Below are positions 35,371 through 42,532 of a DNA stretch of 51,124 nt, one piece after another. A program made the position numbers and the translations under genes. Position 1 is the first letter of the stretch; each line of letters opens with the position of its first letter. The DNA is from a virus. The stretch is from the IMG/VR virus record IMGVR_UViG_3300027747_004319, positions 1 through 51,124 of that record. One strand, written 5' to 3'. Under the pieces are notes generated by a model, which saw nothing but the letters and a program-made list of their open reading frames with translations, was not told the origin of the DNA and made no database searches.

Positions 35371-36004
35371 TGTTTCTCTTTATAAATCTCGCTAAGGGTG
35401 ATGGCTTGCTTATAATTGAACTACCAGTTTTGGGTTTTTCTTCTTGATCTTGATTTGATCCAAATATGTCTAAGGTTTGTTGATCTTGTTGTTTTTGCTT
35501 ATCATCCTCTGCCTTAGCACTTGCAAACCAATTTCTCAAAAACTTAACTTGGTCATCATCTATTTGTGGTTCTTTTGGAACAACAGGAGTTACCTCGGGT
35601 TCCTTATATTTTGACTTATACTTAGCATATTGTCTTGGGGTTAATTTGATCCATAAGTTTTTTGCTCCCATAGCAGCAAGATCTCGCTCTTCCCGTGGCT
35701 TTAGTCTAACGCCTGTCAACTCTTGTTTTTCGTAAAGATGATCAATAGGTATTATGATTCTACTGCCATCATTTTTTGACAAATCTAGAGCTTCTACGTG
35801 GCTTCTCTTTATTTCTACAACCTTAGCCAGTCTGGTGACGTTAGCCCCTTTAAGCTTAGTTTCAGGTCCTAGTTCTATAATATCGTTCAAAGACACAGAC
35901 ATTTTTACAGATTTTTTAACACTAATTTCAGGGCGATAAACCACATGCTTGGATTCAAATATTTCTTGCTTTTTTATCCATTCGAAAAAACTTTTTCGCT
36001 TCAT
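35360..36004 (-). CDS. Hypothetical protein with N-terminal tag-like peptide
   Basis: 214 residues. The start MKRKSFFEWIKKQEIFESKH has the aromatic S-F-F-E-W-I pattern of the proposed packaging tag and an I-F-E site before Ser. The middle (ARLAKVVEIKRSH-like strand, RIIIPIDHLYEKQEL, LTPRQYAKYKSKYK) is a small beta-rich domain and the last 80 residues are Gln/Lys-rich and disordered. It overlaps the start of the patatin gene, so it is likely co-expressed with the lipase. Function unknown. Confidence 0.55.
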   Translation of the reverse strand: MKRKSFFEWIKKQEIFESKHVVYRPEISVKKSVKMSVSLNDIIELGPETKLKGANVTRLAKVVEIKRSHVEALDLSKNDGSRIIIPIDHLYEKQELTGVRLKPREERDLAAMGAKNLWIKLTPRQYAKYKSKYKEPEVTPVVPKEPQIDDDQVKFLRNWFASAKAEDDKQKQQDQQTLDIFGSNQDQEEKPKTGSSIISKPSPLARFIKRNNEE

Positions 36005-36051
36005 GATAAATTATATATTAATATTATACAATTTTTATCATAGTTAATAAT

Positions 36052-36411
36052 ATGGAAAAAGACTTTATAGATAAAAAAGTAGAAGAGGCTGTCAAACAAA
36101 CTTTAAAAGAGTACAAAGAATTTGCATTTAAACAAGATTTAGAAAAAGTTTGTTTAGCTGTAATATTAGGTGGCACTTTCGACAGCCTCATTAGAAATAT
36201 TTCTGCAAACCTAATTATGCCATTTTTTGACTTTATAATAAACAAAACTCACGGTGGCTGGCGAGATTATAAATTGGTAATAGCAGACGGACTAGAACTG
36301 GGGATAGGCAAAATTGCCGGTGGTTTCTTGGATTTTGCCATAATAAGTGTTGTTTTGTTTATTGTTTTTCAAAAAATATTCAGAAACAAGATAGAGTCAA
36401 CTAAAGACTAA
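36052..36411 (+). CDS. mscL: Large-conductance mechanosensitive channel MscL homologue
   Basis: 119 residues. KEYKEFAFKQDLEKVCLAVI followed by L-G-G-T-F-D-S-L-I-R-N and ISANLIMPFFDFII aligns with the first transmembrane helix of MscL, including the I-M-P end. GIGKIAGGFLDFAIISVVLF and I-V-F-Q-K-I-F-R-N-K is the second helix. An amphipathic N-terminal helix is also present. MscL forms a homopentameric pore that opens under membrane tension. Length is near that of bacterial MscL (about 130), with a short C-terminal bundle. It is unusual in a phage; it may vent osmolytes, help lysis or protect the swollen cell (inference). Confidence 0.87.
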   Translation: MEKDFIDKKVEEAVKQTLKEYKEFAFKQDLEKVCLAVILGGTFDSLIRNISANLIMPFFDFIINKTHGGWRDYKLVIADGLELGIGKIAGGFLDFAIISVVLFIVFQKIFRNKIESTKD

Positions 36412-36479
36412 GCATTATTCTTATTTTATTGCAAAACTATATCGAAGTGCTTTATGGTTTTGTTGCATATATAATTCAT

Positions 36480-38873
36480 ATGCCCACAAATGTAGTACTA
36501 TATTCATCGGATGGAACAAACTGGAATTATGTTCCCACCAATTTCATAGATAATGCCACATCAGGACAAAACATATGGTGTTACGGTGATAATAAATACC
36601 TATATCTGGCATCGGATGGTGGAAGCGGAAATAAAATCTACTACTCTAGTGATTTGTCTACATGGACGAGAATATCTGCAAACAGTCAAGATAATTCAAC
36701 CCTTGGTGTCGCAAGTGGAACATTGTGGTCGATCATATATGACGGAAGCAAGTTTATTTGTTTGCTAAGTAACCAAACACCAGCAAATTCTTCGGGTAGT
36801 CCTAGTGTTTTGTCAACCTCAACAGATGGTCTAAGTTGGACGCCAGTTCCTCCTATTATCGCCGGCAGCTCAAATGCACCAAATGGCAATCCATACTATG
36901 CTAAACATTGTATGAATTTTCGTGGAGTTACCAACATATTGTATAATGGCAGTAGCACCTACATGATAGATGGATCTTTGCGAGAACAATATCAATCTGG
37001 CTCTAACTATGTTGATGGATCAAACTATTGGAAATGCATAAGTATAGATGGAACTAATTGGACTACCGCTCCTTATGAAAGAGTAATAGTGGGGGCATCA
37101 TGCTATGGTGATAATAAGTTCGTAGAAATAGCCTATGACTCAAGTAATGTCTTATCATGTTATATAATAACAGTCAATTATGACGCTACAATAAGCTATA
37201 CTAAGTATTCAAGCCCTTTTTCTTCTTACAATAATACTTGGAACGGCTTCAGCAAACAATACAGCATGGATTATGGAAATGGTAAATTTGTAGCAGTAAG
37301 ACTATCAAACCCAGCAATTATAGCTTATAGTAGTAATGCTATTAATTGGACTGAGGTTAGCATCCCCGTATCTGGTAGTAAAATCTGGAATGGTGTTAAG
37401 TTTGGTAATGGTATTTTTATTATAAATCAATATGGTGCTGGTGACGACACATATTTATATTCATCGGATGGTATGAATTGGAATGTTGGTCATCACAGCT
37501 CACATTCTTCTTTTTCTCAAGAGGCATCATTTGCCAATGGTCAATTTGTGTTTTTTGCTGAGGACCCCAATACTACTCCTACACCAACGCCGACCAAGAC
37601 ATCTGCACCAACACCAACACCAACACCAACCAAGACATCTACACCAACACCAACCAGGACATCTACACCAACACCAACCAGGACATCTACACCAACACCA
37701 ACCAGGACATCTACACCAACACCAACCAGGACATCTACACCAACACCAACCAAGACATCTACACCAACACCAACACCAACACCAACACCAACACCAACAC
37801 CAACACCAACATCAACATCAACATCTACACCAGGACCGACAGCAACTGCAACTCTCACGCTTGGACCAACTACCCCAACTCTTACCAAGACACCAACTGC
37901 TACCCCAACTCTTACTAAGACACCAACTGCTACCCCAACTCTTACTAAGACACCAACTACAACTCCAGGACCAACTACTACTCCAACTGCAACGCTAGGA
38001 CCAACAGCAACTGCAACTCCTGCTACAACAGAATTTCCTGCAACTAAAATAAGATTTTATACCATGGAGTTGGTTTTAAAAGTTTTTGTAGACCCAAAAA
38101 TTACATTTGGAAAGCTAGTTGATTTTAATGATCTTTCTAAAGATGTTGGTTTATATTTTTATAATGGCATAGGAAATAGAAATGTTGATCCAAGCACTTG
38201 TATGCCTATAAGAGCAGTAGGACAATATTTACAATTTGTTCCAAAGGCTGGTCCTGGTAATACTGCGATGTCTCAGAATGATTACAACCAAATAGTTTTA
38301 AAGAGAGAAGAGACAGAAAAAGTTACTGTGTATTTAAACAAGGTAAAACAATTTGAGTTTTATGATTATGAAAAATACGCAGTAATAGACTCAAATTCTT
38401 TATGGTTTTTCAAAGATGATAATATTACAAATAATGAAGAGTTTAAATATAGAGTCTCTAAGATAGTAATATACCCTGATCCATTATCTGATGAAGAAAT
38501 CGAGAGTTTGCCAATATTCCACGGAATTACATCTGATTGTGTGATAGGAACACCAGAACCAACAGCTTCTCCGCTACCAACACCCACACCAGAAGTTTGC
38601 ATTGTAGATATTAGCGATGTCCCAGAAAACCTATATACTTTCAAAGATTGCCCAGACCCAGCAGATTATTGCTATACCACAAGCTTTATTTCTCATTTAA
38701 CAAATATTTATTCAACAAATTATTCAAGAGAATGCCGCTCCACAAGCACGGGCGTTGGATACAGAACAGAGTGCTTTTCAACAAGCTTTTCTACAAGCTG
38801 CTTTTGCACATCCACATCCACATCCACATCAGCATCTCATGGCTTTATAGATATGGTTGATTTTATTCCATGA
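36480..38873 (+). CDS. Tail adhesin: beta-propeller, Pro-Thr linker and LamG-like domain
   Basis: 797 residues from the ATG at 36480; the frame opens at a TTG at 36429, but the first propeller repeat begins at the ATG. About six units of Y-S-S-D-G-x-N-W form a propeller in residues 1-360 (YSSDGTNW, YYSSDLSTW, STDGLSW, SIDGTNW, YSSNAINW, YSSDGMNW). A Pro-Thr stalk of about 150 residues follows. A concanavalin/LamG-like part comes next (EKVTVYLNKVKQFEFYDYEK, SLWFFKDDNI, VSKIVIYPDPLSDEEI), and the end is Cys/Ser/Thr-rich with a run of Ser-Thr. It is the only adhesin on plus and meets the next one tail to tail with one base between stops. Confidence 0.75.
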   Translation: MPTNVVLYSSDGTNWNYVPTNFIDNATSGQNIWCYGDNKYLYLASDGGSGNKIYYSSDLSTWTRISANSQDNSTLGVASGTLWSIIYDGSKFICLLSNQTPANSSGSPSVLSTSTDGLSWTPVPPIIAGSSNAPNGNPYYAKHCMNFRGVTNILYNGSSTYMIDGSLREQYQSGSNYVDGSNYWKCISIDGTNWTTAPYERVIVGASCYGDNKFVEIAYDSSNVLSCYIITVNYDATISYTKYSSPFSSYNNTWNGFSKQYSMDYGNGKFVAVRLSNPAIIAYSSNAINWTEVSIPVSGSKIWNGVKFGNGIFIINQYGAGDDTYLYSSDGMNWNVGHHSSHSSFSQEASFANGQFVFFAEDPNTTPTPTPTKTSAPTPTPTPTKTSTPTPTRTSTPTPTRTSTPTPTRTSTPTPTRTSTPTPTKTSTPTPTPTPTPTPTPTPTSTSTSTPGPTATATLTLGPTTPTLTKTPTATPTLTKTPTATPTLTKTPTTTPGPTTTPTATLGPTATATPATTEFPATKIRFYTMELVLKVFVDPKITFGKLVDFNDLSKDVGLYFYNGIGNRNVDPSTCMPIRAVGQYLQFVPKAGPGNTAMSQNDYNQIVLKREETEKVTVYLNKVKQFEFYDYEKYAVIDSNSLWFFKDDNITNNEEFKYRVSKIVIYPDPLSDEEIESLPIFHGITSDCVIGTPEPTASPLPTPTPEVCIVDISDVPENLYTFKDCPDPADYCYTTSFISHLTNIYSTNYSRECRSTSTGVGYRTECFSTSFSTSCFCTSTSTSTSASHGFIDMVDFIP
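37641..37760 (+). repeat. Five 24-base tandem repeats in an adhesin linker
   Basis: The unit acaccaacaccaaccaggac plus atct occurs four times exactly and once with aag for agg, encoding TPTPTRTS. Looser (caacac) repeats flank it, giving a Pro-Thr region of about 450 bases in all. Confidence 0.93.
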
Positions 38874-38874
38874 T

Positions 38875-41217
38875 TCAAGAAGATAAAATTTTATCTATAT
38901 AAAAGCCAGACACATAATCGATTAGTATGTATAAGTAGTCATTCACATAATTAAATTTTAAGTCTATTATTTCACCATCACCGTAGTACAATAACGAAGT
39001 ATTGGTCAAAGAAGAATTTATTTTATATAAACTGTTTCCATGAGAAGTATTCCCTGGGGCTCCACAGATATAAACATAACCATTTTGTTCATCGATGTCC
39101 ATGCTGATATGTTCCACGAAACTATTGGTCGGTTGATTATTCACTAAAGTGATAGAAGATCCAATAGTATTATTGGAATTCACCAGAGTTACTTTTAATG
39201 TAATGTGTCCTGAAGAACTCCAATCATCATTGACTGTAGCAACATATGTCAAATCGTTAGTTGTGTTAGACTTTATAGCTACGATATACTCACCAGAGGG
39301 TAGGGTCAATGTTTCTATTGCAGAGTTGTTGGATGTATTTATAATATGCACAACATTTGAATAAAAATTGGCTACATACAATTTATTAGAATGGGTGTTG
39401 ATCTCCATAGAACCATTGGGATAAAAATCACCAGATATCGTGGTTAAAATAGAGGTTGTTGTGTAATTTCTAACTACTAATTGATTAAGACCTTCTGCTG
39501 TAAATATTTTATTGTTTACACTATCTAGCGCTGCATTAAATATAGCGTATGTGGGATCACCGTTTATTGTGGCGACAACAGAATCAGACGCTAAATCAAT
39601 AATGCTGGCAGTTTTGCTTACATAATTTACAACTATTGCCTTTCTTTGAGTTCTATCCACACTAATAGTTGAGGGTTGAGCGCCAACAGTGATAACATTG
39701 CTGACAGAGTTGGTGTCATTATCAAAAACCCAAACAGTGTTGGTCTCTCCACCAGTACTGCCAGTGTTTAATATATAAAGTTTGTTCGAAGTTGTGTCTA
39801 GATCCATTGCGTCTGGAAATGTCATTCCCAATAAAGTCAGGGATATTGGCGTGGCTGCTGGTGTAGCAGTTGGTGTAGGCGTAACAGTTGGTGTTTTAGT
39901 AGGTGTAGCACTTGGTGTAAGCGTAGATATTGCTGTTGCTGTTAGTGTAAGCGTAGGTGTTGCTGTTTGTGTATGTGTAGGTGTTGGTGTTGCTGTTTGT
40001 GTAGGTGTTGCTGTTTGTGTAGGTGTTGCTGTTTGTGTAGGTGTTGCTGTTTGTGTAGGTGTGGCAGTTAGTGTAGGTGTGGCAGTTAGTGTAGGTGTAG
40101 GTGTTGGTGTTGGTCTCACATCATCACAATCTCTCCAATCAAAATAATTATCAGAATAATATTTGAAGTTTGTTACTAATTCTCCTGCTATACAAGCTGA
40201 TTGATTTTTTAAAACATTAACTCTTTTGCCCAATATGGCCACCACAGATCCCCCAATATTGATCCAGTCGTACCCAGATTGCCGCATTACTCCGTCCTTG
40301 TAAGCAACTAACTCCAAATCAACATTGCCAGATTGTCTTGTGTTATACCAAAATGCTTTCAAAGAGCCGCATATAGAAAAGCTATCACTATTAGAATCTC
40401 TTATATTTTTGATATACATAACAACGGATTCATAGCCAGTACCAACATTATCCCCGCCCCACTCATACCAGGGCAAAGCGGGTGCATCAGGGTATAAACG
40501 TTTTTTGCACCAACCAACTTCATGTCCCTGTTCAGAACCATAAGAAATTGATGTTCTTGTGTCTAAATCTAATCCATCTAAGAACTTATATCTCACTACT
40601 ATAAAATCGGCATCTATAAAACCTACATCTACTATTGGTGTGGCTGTTGGTGGTATAATTGTGGGCGATGGTGTTATCGGGCAGCAAGCACAATTGCATA
40701 TAGGCTTAAGTTTTGTGCACTCCACCAGACTCTCAATTGCAAGCTTAAGTCCTGTGCCTTTTTCTACTCTTATAACAACAGCATTGTTGCCATCTACTAT
40801 ATCGCAAGCATAGTTGTAGTTTTCGTTGTATGGAACAAGATCTTTTGTTCTTTCGTTCCACTCTCTGAGATTATTCTGGAAGTAAAATCTGACGTCTTTG
40901 GATATCGGGCAAGATAATCCACAAAGATCAAAGTGCCCGAATTTATTTGGAATTTGATCGAGAGAGCCAGCACCATAACAATCTTCCCAAGATATAAATA
41001 TTGTATTAACACTAACGCCTTGTGTTGGCTCTGGTGTCGTGAGTGGACAACAAGACATATACTCCAGATTATTCCAGTGTTTAACTCCATCGCCAATTTT
41101 CAATTTTCCCGTGTTTATCTCAAACCCAGGTTCACCCAAAGCTAAAATCGGATTAGCATCATACCACTCTTGAAAAGTTCCATTTCTCAGATGTATTTGC
41201 GTGAATGGCGTTGTCAT
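38875..41217 (-). CDS. Tail adhesin: phage-fibre N-terminus, Pro-Thr linker, YVTN beta-propeller
   Basis: 780 residues. Residues 1-55 ([40 protein letters not shown]) are the short trimer-type N-terminal domain found at the start of many phage fibres. Residues about 70-190 form a Cys-containing domain ([20 protein letters not shown]) shared with 42533-45166. A further domain ([38 protein letters not shown]) of a phage-fibre type I cannot name runs to about 365. A linker with PTQTAT units leads to a C-terminal propeller ([53 protein letters not shown]) of the YVTN type. It lies divergent from no gene and 61 bases from the next adhesin. Confidence 0.8.
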   Translation of the reverse strand: MTTPFTQIHLRNGTFQEWYDANPILALGEPGFEINTGKLKIGDGVKHWNNLEYMSCCPLTTPEPTQGVSVNTIFISWEDCYGAGSLDQIPNKFGHFDLCGLSCPISKDVRFYFQNNLREWNERTKDLVPYNENYNYACDIVDGNNAVVIRVEKGTGLKLAIESLVECTKLKPICNCACCPITPSPTIIPPTATPIVDVGFIDADFIVVRYKFLDGLDLDTRTSISYGSEQGHEVGWCKKRLYPDAPALPWYEWGGDNVGTGYESVVMYIKNIRDSNSDSFSICGSLKAFWYNTRQSGNVDLELVAYKDGVMRQSGYDWINIGGSVVAILGKRVNVLKNQSACIAGELVTNFKYYSDNYFDWRDCDDVRPTPTPTPTLTATPTLTATPTQTATPTQTATPTQTATPTQTATPTPTHTQTATPTLTLTATAISTLTPSATPTKTPTVTPTPTATPAATPISLTLLGMTFPDAMDLDTTSNKLYILNTGSTGGETNTVWVFDNDTNSVSNVITVGAQPSTISVDRTQRKAIVVNYVSKTASIIDLASDSVVATINGDPTYAIFNAALDSVNNKIFTAEGLNQLVVRNYTTTSILTTISGDFYPNGSMEINTHSNKLYVANFYSNVVHIINTSNNSAIETLTLPSGEYIVAIKSNTTNDLTYVATVNDDWSSSGHITLKVTLVNSNNTIGSSITLVNNQPTNSFVEHISMDIDEQNGYVYICGAPGNTSHGNSLYKINSSLTNTSLLYYGDGEIIDLKFNYVNDYLYILIDYVSGFYIDKILSS
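39991..40062 (-). repeat. Four 18-base tandem repeats in an adhesin linker
   Basis: The unit tgctgtttgtgtaggtgt is repeated four times exactly and encodes PTQTAT. Two copies of a related unit (ggcagttagtgtaggtgt) follow directly. These lie in the linker before the YVTN propeller. Confidence 0.92.
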
Positions 41218-41278
41218 AATTATAAATTATATAGTTTTTATCCGATTAATTGTCAAAAAGACTAGCCTCTGCCTGCTA

Positions 41279-42523
41279 TCATGATACATATCCAACAAAC
41301 TGAAGGCTATTAACTGATGATTTATTGTTTTTAATTTCCATCTTATAGTATCTATAAGATGCCGGGGATGTTATGTTATATTTATAAATCCCCGAATAGG
41401 ATGTGTCCGACCCAGATCTATTATCAAGCGAATTCCATGTAGAATTATCATTTGATCCATATAAAGTCCATGCTGTGAGTCTGTAGCCCCTGTTGTAGTT
41501 ATCCGCATATATTCCACTTGTAATGTTGTAATAGCTTAGAGTGACGGCAACTCCGAAATCAAGATATCCAACTCCTCCTGTTTCAAAAGGACCCCAAGCA
41601 GATCGGGAAAGATCATAATATTTGTTTAGAGAGCTTACGGAGCTACTTTGGTTAGGGAATAATCCAAAATCACTACTAATATTTGCGCAATATCTAAACC
41701 CGAGATTTGAAAAAACTCTAGCGAAACTTGACCTATGACCTGTCCCAGGTGTTTCAACAAGAACAGAGCCAAAACCATCAATACATTTGGCTGTTGGAAA
41801 CAATGTATATCCTCCATGAAGTTCACAAGGAGTACTAGGACTTTCATACCCCAAAATTTGCATTTCCCCAATCTGAAAAGCTTGTTCATTACGCAGGTCA
41901 GACACACTTCGCCCGCCTTTAGTAACTATTAATCTATAGTTTTTATAAGCCGTAGCACCAGAAACAGAATACTCTGAGTAAGAACAATTTCGGGCGAGCT
42001 TGCTTGTTGCGTTCGGAAATTTACCTTGAGATGTTCTGGCATCTACAGTTGTCCAAGTAACACCATCGTTTGTTCCAGACAAATACCAGTCTTGGGGAGT
42101 TTGGTCACTCATATCACCATATTGGTTTGTAATATCGTCAAATAGATTTCCAATAACCCCTGCTCCAAAAGCATTATACATCCTGTATTTTGTAATTACC
42201 ACAGGAAGACCAAAACTAAAATATGCCTTAGATCTTGATACATAACCAGTTGTTCCTCCTCTCATTGAGTTTTTATAAAATGAATCATAAATACTTTGGT
42301 ACGGCAAAATTCCTGTAAATAAATTATTAACATAATTTATACTTTTTGTAGTCCCATCAATTAAACTAGAGTTATTGTATCTATTTCCAGAATAAATTAT
42401 TGCTTCTGTATTATTTACATAATTATCACTAACAGAAAATTTATAGTATGACTTATGAGTAGAACTTACGTGTGTGTTATCATACATTGTTCCTCCTCCT
42501 ACTAAAATTCTTTCGGTCGGCAT
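41279..42523 (-). CDS. Protein with two discoidin (F5/8 type C)-like domains
   Basis: 414 residues, with AAAGGTG before the ATG. It starts RILVGGGTMYD, closely like the start of the discoidin part of 42533-45166 ([11 protein letters not shown]). The first domain (about 70-228) has KYRMYNAFGAG, TPQDWYLSGTNDGVTWTTVD, YKNYRLIVTKGGRS and IGEMQILGYES; the second (about 229-414) has GYLDFGVAVTLSYYNI, LTAWTLYGSNDNSTWNSLDN and YRYYKMEIKNN. Both are F5/8C-like sugar-binding beta sandwiches. It lacks the fibre N-terminus and Pro-Thr linker of its neighbours, so it may bind another fibre as a cap or be secreted (inference). Confidence 0.78.
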   Translation of the reverse strand: MPTERILVGGGTMYDNTHVSSTHKSYYKFSVSDNYVNNTEAIIYSGNRYNNSSLIDGTTKSINYVNNLFTGILPYQSIYDSFYKNSMRGGTTGYVSRSKAYFSFGLPVVITKYRMYNAFGAGVIGNLFDDITNQYGDMSDQTPQDWYLSGTNDGVTWTTVDARTSQGKFPNATSKLARNCSYSEYSVSGATAYKNYRLIVTKGGRSVSDLRNEQAFQIGEMQILGYESPSTPCELHGGYTLFPTAKCIDGFGSVLVETPGTGHRSSFARVFSNLGFRYCANISSDFGLFPNQSSSVSSLNKYYDLSRSAWGPFETGGVGYLDFGVAVTLSYYNITSGIYADNYNRGYRLTAWTLYGSNDNSTWNSLDNRSGSDTSYSGIYKYNITSPASYRYYKMEIKNNKSSVNSLQFVGYVS

Positions 42524-42532
42524 AATTCACCT

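Noticed and set aside
37483-37998. His-Gln repeat frame over the linker of the plus-strand adhesin
   Set aside because: Frame-shifted reading of the same Pro-Thr array; the adhesin frame continues through it and has domains on both sides.
38882-38895. Perfect palindrome GATAAAATTTTATC at the end of an adhesin gene
   Set aside because: All A/T except the ends and within coding sequence; without a T-run it is not a convincing terminator or binding site.
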